Of a DNA stretch of 64,000 nucleotides, positions 39,120 through 47,948 are shown in pieces. The DNA is taken from positions 248,001 through 312,000 of the forward strand of contig OZ006987.1 of assembly GCA_963931055.1 (NCBI GenBank), in the 5' to 3' direction. The notes below the pieces were generated by a model. It was not told the DNA's origin. It did not search any database and was given only the letters and a program-made list of their open reading frames with translations. Positions within the stretch are counted from its first letter, which is position 1. Every line of letters begins with the position of its first letter. The stretch comes from Coprenecus sp949297365. GTDB lineage: Bacteria > Bacteroidota > Bacteroidia > Bacteroidales > UBA932. Position numbers and translations under genes: made by a program.

Positions 39120-40673
39120 TCAAGATAATTTATCTCCATTTTTTTTCGCCCACACAAAGTCCAGTATGGCCATGTCCTCGGATGCCGATATCGAGATAGC
39201 CACTCCGTACTTCTTACGCCACTTCTTGATTATAGAACTGAACATCCCCTTTGTCAGATATGCCTCCACCAGAGGATTCACGGTAAGGTGAAATGACTTC
39301 TCCCCCTTTTCCTTCACATAATAAGCCAGCTGCCTCTCTATATTCTCATCAATAAGTATGCTGGAGGATATCTTGCCGGTACCGTTGCAGGCAGGGCAGG
39401 TCTCCATCGTCTCAATCTCGGTGGCAGGACGGACACGCTGGCGGGTTATCTGCATGAGTCCGAACTTAGTCAGGGGAAGAATATTGTGCTTCGCCCTGTC
39501 ATTCTCCATAAGTTCCTGCATCTTTTTGTGCAGGGCGTTCTTGTGCTCGTTGGTGTCCATGTCTATGAAGTCCACGATGATGATGCCGCCCATATCCCTG
39601 AGCTTCAGCTGACGGGCTATTTCCTCCGCCGCCACGCAATTGACATCATAGGCGTTCTGCTCCTGGTCCTTCCCCGTCTTGACACGGGTACCGCTGTTGA
39701 CATCCACCACGTGCATGGCCTCAGTATGCTCGATGACCAGATATGCTCCCTGCCGCATGGGCACAACCTTCCCGAAAGAGGACTTTATCTGCCTGGTCAC
39801 ATCGAAGTGATCCAGAATAGGCTCATGCCCCTTATACAGCTTGACTATCTTCTCGTGGTCGGGCAGTATAGTAGAAATATACTCGCGTACCTCGTGGTAC
39901 ACGGCCTCGTCATTGACGTAGATATTGGTAAATGTATCGTTCAACAGATCCCTGAGGATCGTAGTGGTCTTGCTGTTTTCCTTAAAAAGGAGCTGCGGCA
40001 TCTTACGTGACGCCATCTTAGGCCAGGACTCTTCCCACTTTCTGACAAGCAGGCGAAGTTCCGCATCCAGTACAGCGGCATTCTTTCCTTCGGCCGCGGT
40101 CCGGATTATCGCCCCGTAATTGGCGGGCAGTATGCTGTACATCAAACGTTCCAGACGCTTCTTCTCCTCCTTGGAGGATATCTTCTGCGACACGCTTATC
40201 TTATCCCCGAATGGAAGTAGAACCAGATTGCGTCCGGCGATGGATATCTCACCGGTAAGCCTCGACCCCTTGGTCGAAATAGGCTCCTTGACTATCTGGA
40301 CTATTATCGGCTGTCCGGGTTTCAGGACATTCTCTATCTTCCCCTCTTTCTCCAGAATATTATTGATTTCTACCGTTGAGAAAAAGGTCTTGAAATCCCG
40401 GTTCGGGTTTATCTGTTTGGCAAAATAGTCAAATGCCTTGAAATTAAGTCCAAGATCCAGATAATGGACGAATGCGTCTTTCTTGTCCCCTATGTCTACG
40501 AATGCTGCATTCAGCGTGGGAATGAGCTTCTTCACCTTCCCCAGGTACACATCTCTCAAAGAAAATGCCCTCTCGGTATTCTGCTCCTTGTTGAGTTCCA
40601 CCAGGCGGTGGTCTTCAAGCAGGGCGATGACAGTCTCCTTTAAGTTTACATCTATTATCAGATTTCTATCCAT
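39120..40673 (-). CDS. rng: Ribonuclease E/G family endonuclease
   Basis: A 517-residue RNase G-type enzyme for rRNA and mRNA processing. The N-terminal S1-like domain (RDVYLGKVKKLIPTLNAAFVDIG) is followed by an RNase-H-like domain. The catalytic metal site segment is GIIIVDFIDMD, the zinc-link is CPACNGTG (CxxC) near residue 437, and a small C-terminal domain follows. It lacks the long unstructured tail of RNase E, hence the rng assignment. It lies downstream of the rRNA operon's divergent promoter region and is transcribed toward it. Confidence 0.94.
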   Translation of the reverse strand: MDRNLIIDVNLKETVIALLEDHRLVELNKEQNTERAFSLRDVYLGKVKKLIPTLNAAFVDIGDKKDAFVHYLDLGLNFKAFDYFAKQINPNRDFKTFFSTVEINNILEKEGKIENVLKPGQPIIVQIVKEPISTKGSRLTGEISIAGRNLVLLPFGDKISVSQKISSKEEKKRLERLMYSILPANYGAIIRTAAEGKNAAVLDAELRLLVRKWEESWPKMASRKMPQLLFKENSKTTTILRDLLNDTFTNIYVNDEAVYHEVREYISTILPDHEKIVKLYKGHEPILDHFDVTRQIKSSFGKVVPMRQGAYLVIEHTEAMHVVDVNSGTRVKTGKDQEQNAYDVNCVAAEEIARQLKLRDMGGIIIVDFIDMDTNEHKNALHKKMQELMENDRAKHNILPLTKFGLMQITRQRVRPATEIETMETCPACNGTGKISSSILIDENIERQLAYYVKEKGEKSFHLTVNPLVEAYLTKGMFSSIIKKWRKKYGVAISISASEDMAILDFVWAKKNGDKLS

Positions 40674-40681
40674 GTTTACTT

Positions 40682-40720
40682 AAAAAAAAATCTAAAGCGG
40701 TTCATCAACGCTTTAGATTT
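40682..40720 (-). terminator. Terminator between the COX24-like gene and rng
   Basis: On the minus strand AAATCTAAAGCG pairs perfectly with CGCTTTAGATTT across a nine-base loop, followed by a run of nine Ts at 40682-40690. It ends the HU/COX24-like unit, and the rng ATG begins about nine bases later. Confidence 0.88.
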
Positions 40721-40740
40721 AATGTAGCTAATAATGGCCG

Positions 40741-40830
40741 CTATCTCTTTTTATGTCTGTTCTTGCGCAAACGTTTTTTACGTTTGTGCGTAGCCATTTT
40801 ATGTCTTTTTCTCTTTTTTCCGCTAGGCAT
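40741..40830 (-). CDS. Very small basic protein, AURKAIP1/COX24-domain type
   Basis: A 29-residue protein, MPSGKKRKRHK followed by MATHKRKKRLRKNRHKKR, about half lysine and arginine. This sequence is nearly invariant in Bacteroidetes and is annotated as an AURKAIP1/COX24-domain protein, related to mitochondrial ribosomal protein mS38. A ribosome-associated role is therefore likely. It sits eight bases after HU and before a strong terminator. Confidence 0.85.
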   Translation of the reverse strand: MPSGKKRKRHKMATHKRKKRLRKNRHKKR

Positions 40831-40838
40831 AGCAAAAA

Positions 40839-41126
40839 TTATTTTTTAATGTTGGTCTTAACTAAATTCAGGAAAGTCTTGGAAGGCTTGAAAGCAGGGA
40901 TATAGTGCTCGGGAATCACAATTGTTTTCTGCTTGGAGATGTTGCGGGCTGTCTTCTGAGCACGCTTCTTGGCTGTAAAGCTGCCGAATCCACGAAGATA
41001 AACGCTGTTATCCTTGGAAACAGAATCCTTGACTGTGTCCATAAAAGCCACAATTACTCTCTGTACACTGAGTTTCTCAAGTCCTGTAGCCTTTGCTACT
41101 TCATTTACAATATCAGCTTTTGTCAT
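40839..41126 (-). CDS. HU-family DNA-binding protein
   Basis: A 95-residue histone-like protein. The N-terminal helices (MTKADIVNEVAKATGL) precede the dimer core with GFGSFTAKKRAQKTARN and the DNA-binding arm, here IPEHYIPAFKPSK, where Pro intercalation is expected. It bends and compacts DNA. First gene of a two-gene unit. Confidence 0.94.
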   Translation of the reverse strand: MTKADIVNEVAKATGLEKLSVQRVIVAFMDTVKDSVSKDNSVYLRGFGSFTAKKRAQKTARNISKQKTIVIPEHYIPAFKPSKTFLNLVKTNIKK

Positions 41127-41176
41127 CTTTTGTTATATTTATGTTATTAGTAATCAGTTCTGCAAAATTCAGACTG

Positions 41177-41207
41177 CAAAAGTATTCTTATTTTTTACAA
41201 ATACAAA
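41177..41207 (-). promoter_or_regulatory. Promoter of the HU gene
   Basis: On the minus strand TTTG (41204-41207), 19 bp, TACTTTTG (41177-41184), followed by a leader of about 45 nt. Confidence 0.75.
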
Positions 41208-41238
41208 AAATTATTGCAGTTTTTTACATAAAAGATTT

Positions 41239-41329
41239 TGGCACAATGATTGACAATATGAATACTGCTTGTTTTGCCCAAGTATGGGAATACCATATAT
41301 GACAGAATGGCACTCTGCGACTGACAGAA
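41239..41329 (+). promoter_or_regulatory. Putative regulatory region of lon
   Basis: The sequence TGGCAC-AATGA-TTGA (41239-41253) has the spacing of a sigma-54 -24/-12 element with one deviation (TTGA for TTGC). Closer to the gene, TGACAGAA occurs twice (41300-41307 and 41322-41329) around a second TGGCAC (41308-41313). No primary-sigma -7 box is evident. Confidence 0.4.
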
Positions 41330-41345
41330 CTTAAATTGAGAAATT

Positions 41346-43751
41346 ATGAGACAGAAAATAGAAGATGTATTCAGTGCGGGAATCGGAGAAGTCAATATTC
41401 TCCCGGTAGTCAATATCGATTCCGTACAAAAGCTGAACGACAGCGAGTTGCCGGAGACACTGCCGATACTTGCCCTGCGCAATGCGGTGCTGTTCCCGTC
41501 CACTGTCACCCCGATATCCATAGGAAGGGATAAATCCATAAAACTGGTCAGGGATGTCTACGGCTCGGGCAAGATTCTGGGTGCCATCTCCCAAAGGGAT
41601 GTGAACGTGGAGGATCCCTCTCTGATAGACCTATATAATATAGGTACGCTGGCAAGAATCATAAAGATCATCGAGATGCCGGACGGTACTGTCACGGCTA
41701 TCCTTCAGGGCCTGAAAAGGCTGAAAGCCATCGAGCAGACGGCATCCGAGCCGTATATGTTCGCCAGGGTCCAGTATCTGGAAGAGACACAGCCCAAGAA
41801 GAATGACAGGGAGATGAAGTCCCTTACAGGCTCTGTCAAGGACCTGGCCCTGCATATCATCAAGCTCTCCCCGCACCTGCCCCAGGAGGCATCCTTCGCC
41901 ATCAAGAATCTTGAAGGCGACGAGTTCCTGATCAACTTCATCGCCTCAAGCATGGAACTGGAGGATCCCATGGAGAAGATCAAGCTGCTGGAGGAAGGCA
42001 ATATAAAGATCCGCGCCATGAAACTGGTGGAAATGCTCAACCGTCAGGTGGAGATATTGAAGCTGAAAGACGACATTCAGAAAAAAGTCCGCACCGAGAT
42101 GGACCAGCAGCAGAGGGAATACTACCTGAACAACCAGCTGCGTACCATTCAGGAAGAGCTCGGTATGGACGAGGCGCAGGACATCGACGAGCTCAGGCAG
42201 AAAGCCAAGAAGAAAAAGTGGCCGGAATATGCCGCCAAAGCCTTCGAGAGCGAGGTCCGCAAACTGGAGAGGTCCAACCCGAATTCTCCTGACTACAATA
42301 TCCAGTACCAGTACATTCAGTTCATACTGGATCTGCCCTGGGACGAGACGACCAAGGACAATCTGGACCTCAAGCACGCCCAGAAGGTACTGGACAAAGA
42401 CCACTACGGCCTGGAGACTGTCAAGGAAAGGATTATCGAGTACCTTGCAGTACTGAAACTCAAAGGAGACATGAAGTCCCCCATCATCTGCCTGTACGGC
42501 CCTCCGGGAGTCGGAAAGACTTCCCTCGGAAAGTCCATTGCCAAGGCTCTGGGCAGAAAATACCAGAGAATCTCTCTCGGCGGCCTGCACGACGAGTCGG
42601 AGATAAGGGGACACAGAAGGACCTACATAGGAGCCATGCCTGGCCGTATACTCCAGAGCATCAACCGGGCCGGAAGTTCCAACCCGGTAATAGTCCTCGA
42701 CGAGATAGACAAGGTGAGTCAGGACTACAAGGGAGATCCCTCATACGCACTGCTGGAAGTGCTGGACCCGGAGCAGAACAATGCTTTCCACGACAACTAC
42801 CTTGACATTGACTACGACCTGTCAAAGGTACTGTTCATCACGACGGCCAACAATATAAGCACCATACATCCCGCACTCCGGGACCGTATGGAGATGATCT
42901 CCGTATCCGGCTACCTGGCCGAGGAGAAAGTATGCATCGCACAGGGCTATCTTATCCCCAAGCAGCTTGAGGCACACGGTCTGAAAAAGAGCCAGGTGAA
43001 GTTCTCCAGACCGGCCATAGAGAAGATCATAGACGAGTACACCCGCGAGTCGGGAGTCAGAGGTCTTGACAGACAGATTGCGAAAATAGCCAGGGTCTCC
43101 GCCAGGAAAATTGCGACGGGCGAGACAAAGAGCATCAGCGTCACTCCGGCCATAGTCTCCGAGTTCCTGGGACTGCCGACCAACTTCCACGACCTGCAGA
43201 AAGGCAATGAGGCGCCCGGAGTCGTGACCGGACTGGCCTGGACTGAGAACGGCGGCGAGATACTGTTCATAGAGTGCTCGGTAAGCGATGGCAAGGGAGT
43301 GCTTTCCACCACCGGCAACCTGGGAGACGTGATGAAGGAGTCCGCGACGATAGCGTTCCAGTACCTGAAAGCCCATCCGGACCTGATAGGCCTGACGACC
43401 GAGGACATTATGAAACACGATATCCATATCCACGTTCCGGAAGGGGCGATACCCAAGGACGGCCCGTCCGCAGGTATCACGATGGTAAGCTCCATGGCCT
43501 CCGCCCTGTCCGGGAAAATGGTCCGCAGCGGCATAGCGATGACCGGCGAGATGACCCTGAGAGGCAAGGTACTGCCTGTCGGCGGCATCAAGGAAAAGAT
43601 ACTGGCTGCCAAACGGGCCGGCATCCATACCATCATCCTGTCCAAGGAGAACGAGAAGGACATCAAGGATATCAAGCCCGTATATATAGAAGGTCTGGAC
43701 TTCGTATACGTGGACAATATCTCGGAAGTGCTAAAATATATCTTCAGCTGA
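41346..43751 (+). CDS. lon: ATP-dependent protease Lon
   Basis: An 801-residue LonA protease. The N-terminal substrate-binding domain (PILALRNAVLFPSTVTPI) is followed by a coiled region (REYYLNNQLRTIQEELG). The AAA+ module has Walker A GPPGVGKT at 385. The proteolytic domain has catalytic Ser708 in KDGPSAG and Lys751 in GGIKEK. It degrades misfolded and regulatory proteins. Its stop overlaps the ung start by one base (TGATG), so the two are translationally coupled. Confidence 0.97.
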   Translation: MRQKIEDVFSAGIGEVNILPVVNIDSVQKLNDSELPETLPILALRNAVLFPSTVTPISIGRDKSIKLVRDVYGSGKILGAISQRDVNVEDPSLIDLYNIGTLARIIKIIEMPDGTVTAILQGLKRLKAIEQTASEPYMFARVQYLEETQPKKNDREMKSLTGSVKDLALHIIKLSPHLPQEASFAIKNLEGDEFLINFIASSMELEDPMEKIKLLEEGNIKIRAMKLVEMLNRQVEILKLKDDIQKKVRTEMDQQQREYYLNNQLRTIQEELGMDEAQDIDELRQKAKKKKWPEYAAKAFESEVRKLERSNPNSPDYNIQYQYIQFILDLPWDETTKDNLDLKHAQKVLDKDHYGLETVKERIIEYLAVLKLKGDMKSPIICLYGPPGVGKTSLGKSIAKALGRKYQRISLGGLHDESEIRGHRRTYIGAMPGRILQSINRAGSSNPVIVLDEIDKVSQDYKGDPSYALLEVLDPEQNNAFHDNYLDIDYDLSKVLFITTANNISTIHPALRDRMEMISVSGYLAEEKVCIAQGYLIPKQLEAHGLKKSQVKFSRPAIEKIIDEYTRESGVRGLDRQIAKIARVSARKIATGETKSISVTPAIVSEFLGLPTNFHDLQKGNEAPGVVTGLAWTENGGEILFIECSVSDGKGVLSTTGNLGDVMKESATIAFQYLKAHPDLIGLTTEDIMKHDIHIHVPEGAIPKDGPSAGITMVSSMASALSGKMVRSGIAMTGEMTLRGKVLPVGGIKEKILAAKRAGIHTIILSKENEKDIKDIKPVYIEGLDFVYVDNISEVLKYIFS

Positions 43752-44413
43752 TGGACGTAAAAATAGAAGAATCCTGGAAAGCGGTACTTCGGGAAGAATT
43801 CGACAAGGAATACTTCTCCCGGATTGCCGCTTTCCTGCATCAGGAGAAACGGGAAGGAAAGACCATCTACCCTCCCGGCCCGCTTATATTCAATGCATTC
43901 CGGCTTACACCTTTTGAACAGGTGAAAGTCGTCATACTTGGTCAGGATCCCTATCATGGTCCCGGCCAGGCCCATGGACTGTCTTTTTCCGTACAGGACG
44001 GGGTGGCATTGCCTCCGTCGCTGCAGAACATCTACAAGGAAATCTCCAATGATATCGGAACGCCTGCTCCAGCCAGCGGCAATCTGGAGAGATGGGCCGG
44101 GCAGGGAGTGTTCCTGCTCAACTCTGTGCTCACCGTCCGGGCAGGTGCTCCGACCTCGCACAGCAATATAGGATGGCAGACCTTCACCGATGCCGTCATC
44201 AAGACCCTTTCCGACAAAAAGGACGGACTTGTATTCATGCTGTGGGGCAATTATGCCAGAAGCAAGAGACTCCTTATCGACAGTTCAAGACATCTGGTGC
44301 TGGAAGCGGCCCATCCATCACCCCTGGCCCGGGGAGCCTTCTTCGGATGCCGGCATTTCTCCAAAGCCAACGAATATCTGATATCGCAGGGGAAAACCCC
44401 GATTGTATGGTAA
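43751..44413 (+). CDS. ung: Uracil-DNA glycosylase
   Basis: A 220-residue family 1 UDG that removes uracil from DNA. The catalytic water-activating loop GQDPYHG, LLNSVLTV and the minor-groove loop HPSPL are all present. The frame is open far upstream inside lon, but the natural start is MDVKIEESW at 43751, directly after the lon stop. Confidence 0.96.
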   Translation: MDVKIEESWKAVLREEFDKEYFSRIAAFLHQEKREGKTIYPPGPLIFNAFRLTPFEQVKVVILGQDPYHGPGQAHGLSFSVQDGVALPPSLQNIYKEISNDIGTPAPASGNLERWAGQGVFLLNSVLTVRAGAPTSHSNIGWQTFTDAVIKTLSDKKDGLVFMLWGNYARSKRLLIDSSRHLVLEAAHPSPLARGAFFGCRHFSKANEYLISQGKTPIVW

Positions 44414-44434
44414 GCGGAACATTACCGCACAGAA

Positions 44435-45079
44435 TCACAGCACGAAGAGTATACGGTACAGGCCCTCGAAGATAGAGATCACTCCGAGTACCATTATCGC
44501 CACGCCCGCCACTCTGTTTATCATCATGAGCTGCCTGAGACGCAGCTTGTTTCTGAACATATTGATAGACGTAGACAAGGCGTACCACCACATTGTGGCC
44601 CCGATGAACACACCGGCGAGAGCCGAGGCTATGATATTGTACGCTCCGTTGCCGTCACCTCCGTCGATGCCGATAAAGGCAAAAAGTCCCAGCATAAGGA
44701 AGAACGCTCCTGGATTGCTCACCGTCATAAGCAGAGTGGAGAAAAAATCCTGCCAATACCGCTTGTCTCCGGACTTTATGCGCTTAATCTGCTTTATCGG
44801 GTTAGTCATAAAGAGTTTCACACCGAAAGCACCCACGATCAATCCTCCTACTATCATGACGATATCCTGATAGTCCGACAGGATACGCTGGACGAAAGAC
44901 AGACTGAGCAGAGCTATCGCCGCAAAAAAGGTATCGGACACCGCAGCTCCCAGCCCGGTGATAAAACCGGAATTACGTCCCTTGCTCAGTGTCCGCTGGA
45001 TGCACAGCACCCCTATCGGTCCGAGCGGCACCGACGCGCAGATTCCTACTATAAGTCCCTTCAGCAGTTCCTCCAGCAT
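44435..45079 (-). CDS. LysE/RhtB-family exporter (copy A)
   Basis: A 214-residue membrane protein with about six helices. The LysE family motif is GICASVPLGPIGVLCIQRTLSKG at the N terminus, and SNPGAFFLMLG lies in the middle. The family exports amino acids or similar small solutes; no substrate is evident. A paralogue of similar length is at 47294-47929. Confidence 0.85.
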   Translation of the reverse strand: MLEELLKGLIVGICASVPLGPIGVLCIQRTLSKGRNSGFITGLGAAVSDTFFAAIALLSLSFVQRILSDYQDIVMIVGGLIVGAFGVKLFMTNPIKQIKRIKSGDKRYWQDFFSTLLMTVSNPGAFFLMLGLFAFIGIDGGDGNGAYNIIASALAGVFIGATMWWYALSTSINMFRNKLRLRQLMMINRVAGVAIMVLGVISIFEGLYRILFVL

Positions 45080-45081
45080 AA

Positions 45082-46704
45082 TTACTCCTGTTCCTCCGAT
45101 GTAAGATAATACTCCAGCAGAGCACTCAGGACATCCGGATTGATATCCTTGGCCAGCGTCACTTTGTTCTCATCCAGCAGATATATGGCCGGAACATCCA
45201 TAAGATCGTATTTGTCGAACATCCCGGACTCTCTCTTTCTGTCCCACAGATCCGTCCACGCACGGTCCTGCCCCTTGACATATTTCTTCCACTTATTGTC
45301 CTTTCCGGTATATATAGCCGCGACGCACACATCTGAGAGATCGTATTGACGCTGAATCTTGTCCACCTCCTCCGAGACTGCATTACACAGAGCACAGTTC
45401 ATGTCGTAAAAGTACAGCACCGTATATCTGGCCTTCAGGTCATATATGGACTGCTTCTTGTTCTTCGGTGTCCGAAGCTCCAGGTCTGATGCCGGTCTGT
45501 CCAGAGGATTGCGGTAGAACATCAGAACAGCCAGAGCCGTCTGGTCTATGAACTCACTCACAGAGGAGTAATCGGCCCGGATTACACTTCCGTGGCTCAC
45601 GCCCTTGTCCGTAAACTCCACTGTCTTCCACAGTTCAGGCATCCCTGCAATGTACTTGTTCGCCAGATAAGCCGCACCCTGCTGAAGCGTGTAGCTCGGG
45701 CTGGTCTTCAGGTACTGATAAAGAGTATAGAATATCTCATGGAAGAACTCAGGATTGTCCTTGCAGTCCTCGAAGAACGTGTCTATGGTCTCCACCACCT
45801 CCGTGGTATCGGAAGTATTGGCCATCGGCAAGAATATCCGCTCAAGGAGCTCTTCAGTCGCGGTCATCTGACTCTCATAGAGTTCCACCACCTGCGACAG
45901 AGCGGTCGGTGTAAGTTCCCGGCCGATAATCTTGCCGTTCCGGTCTACCAGAAAGAGTTTCGGTGTGGATATCACTCCGTAAGCCGTGAGGAAATCCGAC
46001 TTCATCTCCGGATCCCACAGGTTGACAAGCGTCACATTGTCCGGCAGGCTGAACGGATGTATCACCTTCGCGATATAGTCCGTCCATCTTTCCATATCAC
46101 CCTGCGTATAGACCATATACACAGTAAAATTGATATTTCTGTCACACTGGAGAAGATACTGCATGAGTGTTGGAGTCATCCGCTGACACCCGGGACACTC
46201 GTCATCGTAGAAATACAATATGGAATAATCCTGATCCCCTTCCGGGAACATGACTTCATTGCCGGCAGGATCCTGCATCGTCAGCACAGTTGCGTCCATA
46301 CCTATCAGAGACCTCCTATTGGCATCTGCAAAAAGCCTCATCTCCAGACGTGCATCCTCATCAGCGAGCCGATATCTCCCGTTCAGAAAGTAATTGTCAG
46401 CCACATATATAGCTATCTCGTCGTAACCCATTATCCTGGAATCACGGTAATACCTATATATATAGTAGGCTATCTGCGCAATCTCCTCATCGCTCTTTCC
46501 AGTCATGATGAATCCGTCCGCCTTGCCGATAATCTCGTATGGCTGCAGACCGTCAAAGACACTCATGACCATATTGATATCTTCCTGAGTCATGGAGGTG
46601 CCGCCTGACAGAGTATCCGTCTGGGCTGCGGCATACATATCCGTCACCGCGCAGAGCGTCAGGCAGATTGCGACGAAACCGGTTAATATCTTCACTCTGT
46701 TCAT
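45082..46704 (-). CDS. Exported protein with two thioredoxin-like domains
   Basis: A 540-residue protein with a signal peptide (cleavage near AAAQ). The first thioredoxin-like domain (about residues 150-275) has LYFYDDECPGCQRM, a CxxC (CPGC), and a cis-Pro segment STPKLFLVD. The second (about 420-535) has LYFYDMNCALCNAV (CALC) and DVPAIYLLDE. Between them is a helical segment (about 280-400). The layout resembles TlpA/DUF5106-type Bacteroidetes proteins; a periplasmic thiol redox role is inferred. The two-base gap to coaD and to the LysE gene suggests one transcript. Confidence 0.8.
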   Translation of the reverse strand: MNRVKILTGFVAICLTLCAVTDMYAAAQTDTLSGGTSMTQEDINMVMSVFDGLQPYEIIGKADGFIMTGKSDEEIAQIAYYIYRYYRDSRIMGYDEIAIYVADNYFLNGRYRLADEDARLEMRLFADANRRSLIGMDATVLTMQDPAGNEVMFPEGDQDYSILYFYDDECPGCQRMTPTLMQYLLQCDRNINFTVYMVYTQGDMERWTDYIAKVIHPFSLPDNVTLVNLWDPEMKSDFLTAYGVISTPKLFLVDRNGKIIGRELTPTALSQVVELYESQMTATEELLERIFLPMANTSDTTEVVETIDTFFEDCKDNPEFFHEIFYTLYQYLKTSPSYTLQQGAAYLANKYIAGMPELWKTVEFTDKGVSHGSVIRADYSSVSEFIDQTALAVLMFYRNPLDRPASDLELRTPKNKKQSIYDLKARYTVLYFYDMNCALCNAVSEEVDKIQRQYDLSDVCVAAIYTGKDNKWKKYVKGQDRAWTDLWDRKRESGMFDKYDLMDVPAIYLLDENKVTLAKDINPDVLSALLEYYLTSEEQE

Positions 46705-46706
46705 AA

Positions 46707-47201
46707 TCAGTCTATATACTTGTTAATGTCTATATTGGACGGCAAAAACGGTGCCGCATCACCGCCGTTGACGATCACATCCCGTACCACTGTAGATGAG
46801 ATAAACGAATAAGCATGGGAAGCCGGGATGAAGACAGTAACTATCCCCGGGCTCATCTTGCGGTTGGCCTGTGCTATGACGGACTCCAGCTCAAAATCGG
46901 TAGTAGTTCTCAATCCGCGGACTATGAAATCCGCTCCTTTTTCCCGGCACAAGTCTACTGTCAGGCCTGTGTATGACAGCACTTCGATGTCTGCTCCGGC
47001 ATCCACCAAAGGACGCACGGCATCATTTATCAGGCGCACTCTTGTCTGAGGTGACAGAAAACCGCGCTTTAGGTGGTTGTATCCCACTGCCACATATATC
47101 CTGTCAAACAGATTGAGAGCCGACTGCAGCACATCCATATGTCCCAAGGTGAACGGGTCAAAAGACCCGGGAAAGATAGCAGTCCTTTTATCCATAGCCA
47201 T
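46707..47201 (-). CDS. coaD: Phosphopantetheine adenylyltransferase
   Basis: A 164-residue CoaD that catalyses the penultimate step of coenzyme A synthesis. The nucleotidyltransferase motifs are GSFDPFTLGH at the N terminus and ISSTVVRD near residue 130; VRGLRTTTDFELE is also conserved. A second start two codons in (MDKRTA) is possible. Confidence 0.96.
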   Translation of the reverse strand: MAMDKRTAIFPGSFDPFTLGHMDVLQSALNLFDRIYVAVGYNHLKRGFLSPQTRVRLINDAVRPLVDAGADIEVLSYTGLTVDLCREKGADFIVRGLRTTTDFELESVIAQANRKMSPGIVTVFIPASHAYSFISSTVVRDVIVNGGDAAPFLPSNIDINKYID

Positions 47202-47293
47202 TTACTGTCCGTATTTTGTTACAAACAACAAATATAATCAAATTTTCCCCTTTGACTGCTGATATTTCATTACTTTTGCGGAGAAACTGCGAT

Positions 47294-47929
47294 ATGATTA
47301 TAGGGCTAGTCAAAGGTTTAATTGTCGGAATCATAGTCTCCATACCGGTAGGACCGCTCGGACTGCTGTGCATCCCGCGCACTCTGGCACGCGGACGGTG
47401 GTCCGGACTGTCCGTCGGTCTTGGCGGTACTGCCAGCGATACTCTGTACTCTGCCCTGGCCCTCTTCGCCCTTTCATTCATCAGCGGGTTCATAGAGGCG
47501 CATGAGCACTGGGTGCTGCTGGCTGGCGGCCTTATCATCTGTATCACAGGTATAAATCTGATAGTCAGCCGATACAAAGTCCGAAATCCTGAAGTTCTGG
47601 GCTCCAAGGCCGTCAGTCCGGCAAAACACACTCAGGAATTCCTGAACGGGTTCCTGATATCCGTAACCAATCCCGGCACCCTGGTGTGTATGCTGTGGCT
47701 GTTTACCTTTATCGGAATAGACACTGACCGCGTCAATGTCATGCTGTGCGAATGGACAGGCGTCGCCATCGGCTCCGGCTGCACATGGTTTCTGACAACA
47801 TGGCTGATCAGCATATTCCGCGACCGCATCACCCTCGGCCAGCTCCGCATCCTGACACGCATTTCGGGATGTGCAATTGGCATTATTGGAATAGCTTCCA
47901 TAGCCAAAAGCATCATCCTGATGCCATAA
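47294..47929 (+). CDS. LysE/RhtB-family exporter (copy B)
   Basis: A 211-residue paralogue of copy A, starting at MIIGLVKGL; a longer frame from 47216 adds a non-membrane stretch and is rejected. Motifs are SIPVGPLGLLCIPRTLARG and SVTNPGTLVCMLWLFTFIGID. The two copies share layout and key motifs but are well diverged, so the duplication is old. It is oriented opposite to copy A and lies on the other side of coaD. Confidence 0.85.
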   Translation: MIIGLVKGLIVGIIVSIPVGPLGLLCIPRTLARGRWSGLSVGLGGTASDTLYSALALFALSFISGFIEAHEHWVLLAGGLIICITGINLIVSRYKVRNPEVLGSKAVSPAKHTQEFLNGFLISVTNPGTLVCMLWLFTFIGIDTDRVNVMLCEWTGVAIGSGCTWFLTTWLISIFRDRITLGQLRILTRISGCAIGIIGIASIAKSIILMP

Positions 47930-47948
47930 TATTATCTTCCGCTCAAAA

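Noticed and set aside
43274..43750. Upstream extension of Ung
   Set aside because: It lies in another frame of the lon gene. Ung homology begins at 43751.
45592..46608. A 338-codon plus-strand frame
   Set aside because: It is antisense to the exported thioredoxin-like gene, whose signal peptide and CxxC motifs are clear.
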